Assembly: GCA_963835735.1 (NCBI GenBank)
Contig: CAWIGP010000005.1
Location: 574,988 to 638,987 of the forward strand
Direction of reading: 5' to 3'
Length of the DNA stretch: 64,000 bases
Source: DASQMT01 sp963835735
GTDB lineage: Bacteria > Actinomycetota > Thermoleophilia > Solirubrobacterales > Solirubrobacteraceae
Shown: positions 7,992-16,671 of the stretch, piece after piece
How positions within the stretch are numbered: position 1 is the stretch's first letter
Layout: the number at the start of each line of letters is the position of its first letter
Position numbers and translations under genes: made by a program
Notes under the pieces: model-generated
What the model was told of the DNA's origin: nothing
The model's input: only the letters and a program-made list of their open reading frames with translations
The model's database searches: none

Positions 7992-8015
7992 AAAGCCCTG
8001 CTAATCGCGGGCTTT
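7992..8015 (+). terminator. Hairpin downstream of tRNA-Met
   Basis: AAAGCCC and GGGCTTT pair around a 10-nt loop, 7 nt after the tRNA 3' end. There is no following T-run, so termination strength is uncertain, but position and symmetry fit a tRNA terminator. Confidence 0.55.
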
Positions 8016-8026
8016 GGACCCTCGTC

Positions 8027-8077
8027 ATGACCACCGGCCGGCTCCTCTCCGTCAATGTGGGTATGCCGCGGGACGTT
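8027..8077 (+). pseudogene. MOSC-domain protein, N-terminal remnant
   Basis: An ATG at 8027 opens a frame reading MTTGRLLSVNVGMPRDVP. This is the characteristic start of MOSC-domain proteins (strand LLSVNVG-x-PR-x-V). The resemblance ends abruptly after about 17 codons, and the remaining open frame to 8215 shows no MOSC features. The fragment sits 41 bp downstream of the tRNA gene, so the original gene was cut or replaced at this junction. Confidence 0.55.
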
Positions 8078-8186
8078 CCTCCAGAGCTAGAAGTACTGGT
8101 CCTCGCCGACCACGGTGAGGAGCGGGCCCGTCACATGATCCTGGGTGCCGTGGCATCGCTTCGCGTGTATGCCGTGGCGATCAGTC

Positions 8187-8579
8187 TCACGGCTCGCGCC
8201 GCGAGACACTCGTGACGCGATCGATCGACCGATCGAACGAGGCGATCGCGCTCACGCCGGTCGCCTCTGCCTGTGCGACGAGATACGCCTCGGCGAAGTC
8301 CAGGCGCTCCAGCTCGTAGACCTCGAACGCGCGTAGGAGCGACGTCTCGTCTGTGACTCGGATCGAGGGCAGAGCGACCGCCGCGCGCATGAGCTCGGCC
8401 ACGCGTGCGCGAGGCACCTCATAGAAGGACTCGAGGACGTAGACACCCTCAGCGACGATCAAGTCCGCGAGCAGGAGTTCCTCTCCCGAAGCCAGCAGCG
8501 CGGTTGCGCGGGCCGCCATCTCCGGCGGATCGCCGGTGAGGTGCCGGATCAGGACGTTGGTGTCGACGAACGCCGTCAG
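8187..8579 (-). CDS. PIN-domain ribonuclease toxin (VapC-like)
   Basis: A 130-residue PIN domain. The first acidic residue lies in TAFVDTNVLIRHL at the N-terminus, a middle acidic residue in the LIVAEGVYVLESF region, and late ones in RLDFAEAYLVAQAEATG and IASFDRSIDRV. These form the Mg-dependent RNase site. The motif FVDTN lies upstream of the first ATG, so the true start is most likely the CTG at 8579, which overlaps the antitoxin stop (CTGA). That implies coupled translation. It forms a toxin-antitoxin pair with the AbrB-type gene upstream. Confidence 0.85.
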   Translation of the reverse strand: MTAFVDTNVLIRHLTGDPPEMAARATALLASGEELLLADLIVAEGVYVLESFYEVPRARVAELMRAAVALPSIRVTDETSLLRAFEVYELERLDFAEAYLVAQAEATGVSAIASFDRSIDRVTSVSRREP

Positions 8580-8827
8580 CGGGCGCGCTCCGCGCGCGCT
8601 CGGCGCGTCTCACGCAGGACCTCATCCCACGGGGTGCCGCGCTTGCTCGTCGGGACCGGGACGCTTCCGGCCATCGAAATGAAGTCCGGTGTCTTGGCGA
8701 GGACCGCCCGCGAGTCCTCGACGCGGAACAGCAACTCGTCACCCTCGTGAAGGTCGAGTGCGTCGCGCACCGTCTTTGGAATCGTGACCTGGCCCTTTGA
8801 GGTCATCTTGGCTCGGACGTCCACCAT
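8576..8827 (-). CDS. AbrB/MazE-type antitoxin (VapB-like)
   Basis: An 83-residue swapped-hairpin AbrB DNA-binding protein. The N-terminal core AKMTSKGQVTIPKTVRDAL then GDELLFRVED is the SpoVT/AbrB signature. The C-terminal half is charged and would wrap the PIN toxin. It is first in a two-gene operon, with a 26-bp region just upstream of its ATG carrying an inverted repeat suited to autoregulation. Confidence 0.9.
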   Translation of the reverse strand: MVDVRAKMTSKGQVTIPKTVRDALDLHEGDELLFRVEDSRAVLAKTPDFISMAGSVPVPTSKRGTPWDEVLRETRRARAERAR

Positions 8828-8829
8828 GC

Positions 8830-8855
8830 TCCTTACGATTCGCCGAAAGTAAGGA
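8830..8855 (-). promoter_or_regulatory. Inverted-repeat operator of the toxin-antitoxin operon
   Basis: TCCTTAC and GTAAGGA form a perfect 7-bp inverted repeat with a 12-bp spacer, 2 bp upstream of the antitoxin ATG. AbrB-type antitoxins bind such repeats to repress their own operon. A second hairpin-like repeat (CGGTCGGGCC/GGCTCGACCG) lies at 8864-8887. Confidence 0.6.
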
Positions 8856-8909
8856 TACAGCGTCGGTCGGGCCGAGCGGCTCGACCGGCTGCTGCGGTAA
8901 CCCGACGCG

Positions 8910-9200
8910 CTACATGCGAACCTCGGCTCCGACCTGATACACGTCGACCGACGAGCGCTTCCCCGCCGCGTCGGGCGGGTTCATCTCCTCGAGCGCGCGC
9001 TCGCTCACCCGCAGGTCCTCCTCGCTGGCGAACAGGCCGATGATCATCGTCCGGCCGCCGTCGGGATCGACGAGCATCGTCAGGCCGTTGCTCTTGACGC
9101 CCGGGGGCGGCCCCTGCGGGATGCTGGACCGCATCTCCTCGGCCGCGGCGCGGATGCCGTCGGGCGTCCCGCCCTCGAACGTCGTCACTCGTGCAAGCAT
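8910..9200 (-). CDS. ABM-fold (antibiotic biosynthesis monooxygenase-like) small protein
   Basis: A 96-residue protein with the beta-alpha-beta ferredoxin-like layout of the dimeric alpha/beta barrel (ABM/EthD-like) superfamily. It begins MLARVTTFEGG, has a central NGLTMLVDPDGGRTMIIGLF strand pair and a final VDVYQVGAEV strand. No catalytic residues are diagnostic. It is monocistronic. The function is unknown; such proteins range from monooxygenases to simple ligand binders. Confidence 0.65.
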   Translation of the reverse strand: MLARVTTFEGGTPDGIRAAAEEMRSSIPQGPPPGVKSNGLTMLVDPDGGRTMIIGLFASEEDLRVSERALEEMNPPDAAGKRSSVDVYQVGAEVRM

Positions 9201-9427
9201 CGCAGCACTCTCCTCCGTGTTGTTGAGCGCCCCTGTCGCGCAACACTACCTCGCCCGCCTGGCAGTCGACGTCGTCATTGACATCCAGAACACGCCCGGC
9301 GCACCGGCCCGGATGGCGGCCGCGATCAGCGACGCCGGCGTGAGACGCGAGCCGATCCCGGCGTAGGTGAGCACCGCGCAAGGTCACCCTTGTCCGCAAC
9401 CGTCATGGGACGAGTACGCTTGCGCCG

Positions 9428-9655
9428 ATGGCGAAGCATGTGCACATCCGGCCGCTCCCCGAAGGCGATCAGGCGCAGGCCCAGCACGTGGTCCAGAAGC
9501 TCGAGACTCACCTCGCCAGACCGAGCGTGCGGACCGAGCAGGGGCACCGCTTCGAGTTCGGCGACGAGGAGCCCGTCCCCGAGTCCGGCGATCTGAGCGA
9601 GGCGCTCGACGCGGTCGCGCCGGGCTGGCGCAACCACGTCGAGATGGGCCTCTGA
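9428..9655 (+). CDS. Small hypothetical protein (75 residues)
   Basis: A short frame starting MAKHVHIRPLPEGDQAQAQHV and ending PGWRNHVEMGL. It is rich in His, Glu and Gln, with no signal peptide or membrane segment and no recognised family. It has high-GC third positions like its neighbours, and it ends 25 bp before the convergent NmrA-like gene. No ribosome-binding site is visible upstream. I consider it probably real from codon bias and a clean fit between neighbours. Confidence 0.5.
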   Translation: MAKHVHIRPLPEGDQAQAQHVVQKLETHLARPSVRTEQGHRFEFGDEEPVPESGDLSEALDAVAPGWRNHVEMGL

Positions 9656-9679
9656 CGCCGCTCAGCCGGAGACTGGGGG

Positions 9680-10546
9680 CTAGCGCGCGTACGAGCGGTC
9701 CTCCCACGCGCCGGCCGCGGCGGCGTCGCGCGCGTACTCGCGGAAGTCGCGCGGCTCGCGCCCGAGCGCCCGCTGGACGCCGTCGGCGAGCTTGGCGTTG
9801 CGGCCGTCGAGCACCTCGGTGAACAGGTAGGTGAGCAGCCACAGCTCGTCGGATGAGACGCCCACATCGGTGAGCGCCGCGCGGAACGTGTCCAGCGGGA
9901 TCGTCTGGAAGCTCAGCTCGCGCCCGCTCGCCTCGGCGATCTCCGCGACGGCGTCCGCGAAGGTCAGCAGCCGCGGGCCGGTGAGCTCGTAGGTCTCGCC
10001 GTGGTGCCCGGGCTCGGTGAGCGCCGCGACCGCGACGTCGGCGATGTCGTCGGCGTCGACGAACGGCTCCGGGATGTCGGCGACCGGCAGCGCCAGGACG
10101 CCGTCGAGCAGCGCCTCCCGCATGAACGCCTCGCTGAAGTTCTGGCTGAACCAGGTGGCGCGCACGATCGTCCACTCGGGGGCGCCCGCCTCGCGCACGA
10201 CCTGCTCGCACCGCTCGGCCTCCTCCTCGCCACGGCCGGCGATCAGCACGAGCCGTCGGACGCCGCGCTCGGCCGCGAGCCGCGCGAACCCGCCGACGAG
10301 GTCGACCGAGCCCGGCACCGCGAGGTCGGGGTAGTAGGAGATGTAGACCGCGTCGACGCCCTCCAGCGCCGGCTCCCACGTCTCGCGGGCTTCCCAGTCG
10401 AACGGGATGTCGGCCGAGCGCGAGCCGCTGCGCGTCGCCACGCCGCGCGCCTGCAGCCGCTCCAGCACGCGACGGCCGGTCTTGCCGGTCGCGCCGAGCA
10501 CGAGGGTCATCGGGTTGCTCTGCGTGTGATCGGTCATGAGGGACAT
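9680..10546 (-). CDS. NmrA-like NAD(P)-binding reductase/sensor
   Basis: A 288-residue atypical short-chain dehydrogenase. The dinucleotide motif TLVLGATGKTGRRVLERL lies at residues 13-30, followed by a long Rossmann domain and a C-terminal substrate domain (YELTGPRLLTFADAVAEIAE). It lacks the YxxxK catalytic pair of classic SDRs, as in NmrA/HSCARG/azoreductase-like proteins that sense or use NAD(P)H. The ATG at 10546 is preceded by CAGGG about 5 nt upstream. Function beyond NAD(P) binding is not determined. Confidence 0.8.
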   Translation of the reverse strand: MSLMTDHTQSNPMTLVLGATGKTGRRVLERLQARGVATRSGSRSADIPFDWEARETWEPALEGVDAVYISYYPDLAVPGSVDLVGGFARLAAERGVRRLVLIAGRGEEEAERCEQVVREAGAPEWTIVRATWFSQNFSEAFMREALLDGVLALPVADIPEPFVDADDIADVAVAALTEPGHHGETYELTGPRLLTFADAVAEIAEASGRELSFQTIPLDTFRAALTDVGVSSDELWLLTYLFTEVLDGRNAKLADGVQRALGREPRDFREYARDAAAAGAWEDRSYAR

Positions 10547-10683
10547 GGAACCCTGCCGGAGAAAGACTTTCCATGGCCGAGGCGCGCGAGTTCATGCGCG
10601 AGCGTCTAGCGGCAAGCCGATCACCACCGCGTCGCGTCCGGGGGCGCCGCGCCCCCTGCGGGATCGTCGCTACGGTCGCGCAC

Positions 10684-11091
10684 ATGCCGATCCAAACGCT
10701 GAACATCCCGGGCCTGCCCGAGCCCCAGGGCTACATGCACATCGCGATCGCGAGCGGCAGCCGCGTCGTGTTCCTCGCCGGCCAGGTCGCACAGGACGCC
10801 GACGGTGAGCTGGTGGGCGCGGGCGACCTCGCCGCGCAGATGGAGCAGGCGATGCTGAACGTCGCCGCGGGACTCGACGCCGCCGGCGCGACGATCGCCG
10901 ACATCGCCAAGACCACGCTCTACGTGGTCGACTGGGACGAGTCGAAGCTGGAGCAGCTCCTAGCGGGATTCGGGCGCGCGGCGGAGCGGCTCGGCGCGGC
11001 GGCGTCGGCGCCGGCCACGCTGATACCCGTGCCGCGCTTGTTCGAGCCGGGCCACCTGGTCGAGGTCGAGGTGACGGCCGTCCTCCCGTGA
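10684..11091 (+). CDS. RidA/YjgF/YER057c family protein
   Basis: A 135-residue Rid-family protein with the chorismate-mutase-like fold. Features are VVFLAGQVAQDADGELVGAGDLAAQ, the helix QAMLNVAAGLDAAGAT and the Arg-containing end (LIPVPRLFEPGHLVEVEVTAVL). Rid proteins hydrolyse reactive enamine/imine intermediates from PLP enzymes. Here the Arg lies in VPRLFEPG, matching the arrangement in RidA-like subgroups. A longer upstream frame exists, but the ATG at 10684 gives the family length. Confidence 0.85.
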   Translation: MPIQTLNIPGLPEPQGYMHIAIASGSRVVFLAGQVAQDADGELVGAGDLAAQMEQAMLNVAAGLDAAGATIADIAKTTLYVVDWDESKLEQLLAGFGRAAERLGAAASAPATLIPVPRLFEPGHLVEVEVTAVLP

Positions 11092-11094
11092 CGC

Positions 11095-12519
11095 TCAGCG
11101 CGTCAGTGGCAGCTCGGCGCGCACGAGCGTGCCCTCGCCGGGCGGGCTGACGACCGTCAGATTGCCGTCGAGCGCGCCGACGCGGTCGGCCAGGCCTGTG
11201 AGCCCGGATCCGGCGTCGGCGCGTGCGCCGCCGATGCCGTCGTCGCGCACCTCGATCACGAGGTCGCGTTCCTCCTCGGCCACGCGCACTGTCGCGTGGG
11301 TCGCGCGCGCGTACTTGGCGACGTTGGTCAGCGACTCCGCCACCGTGTAGTAGGCGGTGGTCTCGAGCGTCGGCGCGAGCCGGCCCTCGGGCGCCGCGAC
11401 GATCTCTACCGGCACCGGCGCGCGGCCGGCGAGCGCCTCGATCGCCGGCGCAAGCCCGCGCTGCGTGAGCACCGCCGGGTGGATCCCGCGTGCGAGCTCG
11501 CGCAGCTCGGCCGAGGTGGCGGCCAGCTCCTCCGCGAGCCGGTCGAGGAACGGGCCGGCCGACGCCTGATCGGCCTCGAGCCGCGAGCGCGCCACACGGA
11601 CCTCGAGCGAGAGCGCGACGAGCCGCTGCTGCGCGCCGTCGTGGAGGTCGCGCTCGATCCTCCGCCGTGCGGCGTCGCCCGCCGCGACGATGCGGGCGCG
11701 CGAGGCGCGCAGCTCGGCGGTGCGCGCCTCCTCGATCTCGCGCCGCCGCAGCGCCTCCTCGGCCGCGCGCCGCTCGGTGATGTCGAAGATCACGCCGTCC
11801 ATCCACAGCCGGCCGCCCGACCCCGAGACGAGCTGGCCACGGTCGAGCACCCAGCGGATCTCGCCGTCGGCGCGCACGATCCGGTACTCCAGTCCGAACG
11901 GGGCCTCGCCGGTCGCCGTGGCGACCGCCCGCTCGATCCCTTCCTTGTCGTCTGGATGGATGATGCTCATCAGCGTGCGCCGCGAGCTCGCGATGAAGTT
12001 GTCGGCGGGATAGCCGGAGATCCGCTCGATCTCGTCGGTGATCAGCTCGAGCCGGTGGCCGGCGTGCCAGGCCGAGCGGTACACGGCGCCGGGGACCGTC
12101 GCCATCAGCGAACGCAGCAGCGCGTCGTCGGAGCGCTGTTGCACCGCCCGCAGGCCGGTGCGCGCACGGGCGAGCAGCTGCACGCGCGTGAACGGGCGGT
12201 GCAGGTAGTCGTCGGCGCCGACGTCGACGACCTTGCCGGGCGCCGAGCTGGTGATCGCAAGCAGCCACGAGCTGCCGAGGCGCGGGTCGGCGCGCAGCGC
12301 GACGCATACGCCGGCGGCGTCCAGGCCTCCCGCGCCGGACTCTCGGTCCACGATCACGAGGTCGGCCGGCTCCTCGCCGAGCGCCTTCAGCGCGGCCTCG
12401 GCGCCCGGCACGGTGCGCGTGGCGTGGCCGGCCGCGTGCAGCCAGGAGCCGACCTCCGGCTCGGTGGTTCCGACCAGGAGAACGCCGGCCTGGCGGCGAC
12501 GGATGAACCCAGGATGAAT
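11095..12519 (-). CDS. Hybrid sensor kinase: receiver, PAS, HisKA_3, HATPase
   Basis: Domain order: a receiver-like N-terminal domain (VLLVGTTEPEVGSWL to DLVIVDRES and DDYLHRPF), a PAS fold with PAC (HPDDKEGIERAV, GLEYRIVRADGEIRWV), a coiled linker, a HisKA_3 helix with IERDLHDGAQQRLVALS, whose His is the phosphoacceptor, and a HATPase_c domain (ESLTNVAKYA, RDDGIGG). The receiver domain starts well upstream of any ATG, GTG or TTG in frame. The best start is an ATT at 12519, 5 nt after a strong GAGGAGG; the GTG at 12411 would delete half the receiver. Its stop is 3 bp from the convergent RidA gene. Confidence 0.8.
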   Translation of the reverse strand: MHPGFIRRRQAGVLLVGTTEPEVGSWLHAAGHATRTVPGAEAALKALGEEPADLVIVDRESGAGGLDAAGVCVALRADPRLGSSWLLAITSSAPGKVVDVGADDYLHRPFTRVQLLARARTGLRAVQQRSDDALLRSLMATVPGAVYRSAWHAGHRLELITDEIERISGYPADNFIASSRRTLMSIIHPDDKEGIERAVATATGEAPFGLEYRIVRADGEIRWVLDRGQLVSGSGGRLWMDGVIFDITERRAAEEALRRREIEEARTAELRASRARIVAAGDAARRRIERDLHDGAQQRLVALSLEVRVARSRLEADQASAGPFLDRLAEELAATSAELRELARGIHPAVLTQRGLAPAIEALAGRAPVPVEIVAAPEGRLAPTLETTAYYTVAESLTNVAKYARATHATVRVAEEERDLVIEVRDDGIGGARADAGSGLTGLADRVGALDGNLTVVSPPGEGTLVRAELPLTR

Positions 12520-12552
12520 CGATGCCTCCTCGAGCGGCCATTCAATCAGGCG

Positions 12553-13750
12553 TCAGCTGAACGTCTCGAGCGCCTCGTCGATCGCCGCCGCGCCGGCCGC
12601 GCAGGCCCGGCGCGCAGCGGCGCCGCGCAGTCGCGGGCAGCCCTCGCGCGCGAACGCCCCGTCGGTCAGCACGGCCGCCGTCTTGCCGAGCCAGCGGTAG
12701 CACGCGTCGCGCGCCGGCCGCGCGCAGCGTCGAGCAGCGGTCCGCGAGCGCGACGAGCTCAACTGTCTTCGCGTCCTTGAGGTTCTGCACCTTGACGCCA
12801 CGGACGCAGGCCGCCGCGTCGGACATCGATCCGAGGCCGGCGCAGATGTCGAGCTGCACGGCCGGGTCGGACGGGCCGATCACCGACGCCGCCGTGATGC
12901 ACGCCTCGCGCTGGAGGCCGCTCAGCCCGGAGCAGAGCGAGTCCAGGTCCTCGGGCGCCTCGATCGCGAACGCCGTCGGCCGGTTCTCGATCCAGGCGCG
13001 ATACCAGCAGGGCCGCACGAACTCCTGCGGCGCCGCCGCGCAGAGCGCGCGCGGGTCCCGCACCGGCTCCTCGGCCAGCGTGGCGTCGTCCATGCCCGCG
13101 ACCGCGAACCAGTAGTCGTGGTAGGCGCCCTGGGCGCAGTCCGCGGCCGCGCGCGGGCCTAGCGCCCGGCAGAGCTTCAAGGCAGGCTCGAGCCGGTCGC
13201 CGTAGACGCGCATGAACGCATGCCCGAAGCCATGGATGCAGCTGTAGTTCTGATAGCGCGTCCGCGCGCTGCCGCACACGCGCGCCGCCTCGCCCGCCCG
13301 CGTCGGATCGAGGTCCGGAGCGATCGCGGTCACCATGCCGTGCGCGAACCCGGCGGTGCAGCCGGGGTCGTTGCTCTGCGGCAGGTAGTCCATCAGCGTC
13401 GCGAGCTCGAGGCCGGCCTCGCGCGCGTACGTGCGCCCGACAGTGTGCATGATCCCGTGGCAGTCGGCGACGAGCGACGGTCCCTCCTTCCACGCGCTCG
13501 CGGCGATCGCCTCGACGGCCGGGCGCGGGTCGTCGCGCCCGCGCACCAGCGAGATGTATGCGCGCGTGTAGCAGTCGCGCGCGCCTTCGCCGCCGAGCCC
13601 GCGGCACTCGTCGAGGTCCGGCAGCCGCACGGCGGCGGGCGCGCGCGGCGGCTCCGGCTCCTCCCCGCCGCCGACGACCGCGACGGCCGCGCCCACCGAG
13701 ACGATGCCGGCGAGCGCGACCGCGAGCGCGAGGAGGAGTCGTCGCGTCAG
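12553..13750 (-). CDS. Exported Cys/His-rich protein of unknown function (one frame change)
   Basis: About 395 residues. The N-terminus (TRRLLLALAVALAGIVSVGA) is a signal peptide or membrane anchor that requires a CTG start at 13750, because an in-frame TAG lies just upstream. The body has repeated Cys-His motifs: CHGIMHTVG, CTAGFAHGM, CIHGFGHAFM, CAQGAYHDYW, plus several lone cysteines. This pattern suggests disulphides and/or metal binding outside the membrane. Near 12730 the coding frame changes; the reading resumes as ACYRWLGKTAAVLTDGAF and ends at 12553. It lies between the M14 peptidase and the kinase in one minus-strand run. I do not recognise a named domain. Confidence 0.65.
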
Positions 13751-13753
13751 CGC

Positions 13754-16557
13754 CTACCCGATCCGGAACCTCTGGCGGCCGAAGGCCACGTTCCCCTTGA
13801 TGTCCTCGGCGCGCCAGCGGAACGTCGTGGTCTCGTCGACGTGGAACACCTCGCCCGGCTCACGCGGGCCGGTGGAGTCCCATCCGGCCGAGTCCTCCGT
13901 CGGCCTGGAGCCGTCGGTCGTGTAGTGGATCACCGAGGGCTCGTTGACGTACTCGAACGTCGTCTCGATCGGGTCCTCCGAACGGGTCTCCCCGGTCATC
14001 CTGACCTGCGGCGGCGTGGTGTCCTTCGCGTAGGAGAACGCCGACTCCAGCAGCCCGTAGTTGCCCGCCGCGAACTCGAGCGCCTCGAACTTGCCCTCGG
14101 TCGCGTAGTCCGGCTGGAAGCCGACGCCCGACTGCGTGACGCCGCCGGACACCGCCGTGCCGACCGCGTGCGCCTTCGCGAGCGGCTCGGTGAGCGTCAC
14201 GTTCGCCGCCGGGCTCTGCGGGTTCGGGTTGATGACCGCGTCGATGAAGCGGATCTCCTCGTTCGGGCGTCCCCTTCTCGAACGTGATCTTGTCGCCCTT
14301 GTCGAACCCGTTGCGGTTGGCGAGCCGGACCCCGGTGTCGCCCACCGCGCCCGCCACGTTCAGAACGGTGTCGGTGTACCGGTCGGCGCCCGTCTCGAAG
14401 CTGTACGCGATGACGTCGCGCTCGTACCAGTGCTCATCGGCGCTGTTGCCGCCGGCCGAGTACAGCACGTCGGCGATCGGCCCGGTGCGCTCCGGGAGGA
14501 TCGCGGTGTTGCGCACCTCCTTGATGCGGTTGAGGATCCGGTCGCCGGCGGCGAAGAAGTACTTCTCGACGCCGATGTTCGCGTGCACGAGGTCGCCCTC
14601 GCCGCGATCGGGCAGGTACGCGCCCGGCGCCCACATGAAGTAGCCGCCGAAGCTGTGGATGTTGTTCGAGAACTTGATGTTCGTGAACTTGTCCGCGACC
14701 CACAGCTCGTTGCGGATCTCCGGCTCGGACGCCTCGCCCGGACCGGTGTAGACGTCGCTCGTGCACGAGTGCGACGCGCCGATGTAGCCGTCGAAGATCG
14801 TCCCGACGGTGTTGTTGCGGTTCAGGTCGACTCCCCACGCGTTGCGCGAGGCCGGGTCGTTGTTGGTGTACGGCAACCCGGTGTCGGGCCTGATCCGCGG
14901 CGCCCAGAAGTTCGGCGCGAACGGATCGTCGGTCTCCTCACCGCCCTCGACGCACCAGTTCGTCATGTTGCGACGCTGGAAGCCGAAGTTGTGCAGCGAG
15001 AGGTGCGAGCCGTCGGGATTCGACGACGGCAGGATGAAGATGTCGAGGTTGTCGACCAGCTTGCGCGTCTGCGGGTCGATCGCGTAGTTGCGCAGCAGCT
15101 GCTCCGCCGTCTCCAGGCAGGTCAGCGGCGTCGCCCACTCGCGCGCGTGCTGCTGGCAGTACAGGAACACGCCGACCTTCGAGCCGTCGCGCTTCTTGCC
15201 GATCCGCAGCACCGAGTACTTGAACGGCCCGCGCTGGACGTGGGCGTTCGTCGCGGTGGAGAGGAAGTCGGACAGGTTGACCTTCGCGCGCGGCTGCACG
15301 ATCCCGGCGCCGGCGTTGCCGCGGAACGTAGTCGCCTGGAGCAGCGCGCTCGCCTGCGGGCTGGCGTTGATCGCGGCGGCGACCTGCGCCGCCGTGCTCG
15401 CCAGCGCGCCGGTCGCGTCGGTGCCCAGCCGCACCAGCACGTCCTTGCCGGTGACGGTCACCATGGCCGGCGCGTTGAGCTGACCCGGATGGATGAACTC
15501 GGCGGTGATGTCGTTGCCGCCCTCGTGGCCCCAGGCGCGCGACGTGAGCACGACAGCCTGGCCCTGCGCCGCGGTCGGCGGTGTCACTCCGGACTCGCTC
15601 GTGCCGGCCATCGTGGCCTGCGCCCTGCGCTGGTAGCCGTTGGTCTTGTACGGCAGCGGAATGAGCTGCGCGATGTTCGGGAACTCGCGCCGCGAGCTGG
15701 TCGAAGCGCTCGTAGACCTCGGTCGGGTCCATGTAGCGCGTCGTGAAGTCGCGCATGAAGAGGTCGCCCATCGGAGGCAGGCCGCCACCGAGCCACGTCT
15801 TCACGTCGTCCTCGATCGTGGCGCCGGTGCTCGACCCGATCCGGATGCGGCTCGGCCGCCGCGGCGTGAACGTGCCGGCGTCGCCGATCCGGATCAGCTC
15901 ACGGTGCTCGATGTACGTGTTCGGCTCCGTGTCCGGGTCGACGTTCACGTTCATCGGCCGTGCCGGCGTGCCGATCGGCGTCCCCGCTCCCTCGTTCCAC
16001 GCGAGCGTCAGCGTCGGACCGGTGTAGTCGCCCTCCTCCGGGTCCACCGTGGCCAGGCGGGTCTTCGCCTCGACGGACAGGAAACGCCCGGCGTAGTTCT
16101 CGAAGTAGTCCGCACGCAGGATCACGAGCTCGTCCTCGTGGGTGCGCGGCGTGATGACCTCCTCGCCGAGCGCAGCGTCCTCGGCGCGGTTCTCCTTGCG
16201 TACGTCGAGCTGACGCTCCTGGATCCGGTCGCGCCACGTGCTGCGGCCCTCGATCGTGCGGCCGACCTCGAAGCCCGCCGCGTCGATCGCCGCGATCTCG
16301 TCGTCGTTGCCGAAGACGGTCACCGTCACCGTGCCGTCGGCCTCCTGGCGGAGGTAGTGCTCGTTGAAGTCGATGCCATAGCGCTCGGCCTCCAGCTGGA
16401 GGCGCATCGCGGCACCCTTGTCGGGGAGGTTGACCTCGACCAGGCTCTCGCCCTGGTTCGGATCGACGCCGCGCTCCTCGGCGCCGGCGGATGCACCACC
16501 GCCGAGTGCCGACCGCACAGACGCACGCGCCCACCAGCCACCGCCGCCGCGAACCCA
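13754..16557 (-). CDS. Secreted M14 zinc carboxypeptidase (three single-base frame changes)
   Basis: The assembled product is about 930 residues: signal peptide (MGSRRRWLVGACVCAV), a propeptide-like domain, the M14 catalytic domain, and a C-terminal chitobiase/FN3-like domain (SVIHYTTDGSRPT). Zinc ligands and catalytic residues are intact: QQHAREWA, DLNRNN, NNIHSFGGYF and SYSFETGAD. The catalytic domain carries an unusual inserted segment (about residues 300-400). The frame changes near 16510, 15695 and 14265; each is restored by removing one base. This could be sequencing error or recent decay. It heads the run with the Cys/His protein and kinase. Confidence 0.8.
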
Positions 16558-16671
16558 TCGTGACCCCCCGCTGAGATTTGGCCGGGATCAGATCAAACAC
16601 GCCGCCGTTCGTCAACGCGAGATAAAGGTGCATCGTCACAACCAGGACGGCGGGCGGCGATACTCGCCGCC

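Noticed and set aside
10670..12541. Minus-strand frame of 623 codons starting with ATG at 12541
   Set aside because: It is very Arg-rich and overlaps the kinase in another frame; PAS, HisKA and HATPase motifs are only in the kinase frame.
14136..15746. Plus-strand frame of 536 codons
   Set aside because: Antisense of the M14 peptidase, whose zinc and catalytic motifs lie on the minus strand.
16564..16671. Possible lysine riboswitch before lysA
   Set aside because: The spacer is only about 110 bp, is shared with a divergent gene and lacks the pairing pattern of the lysine element.
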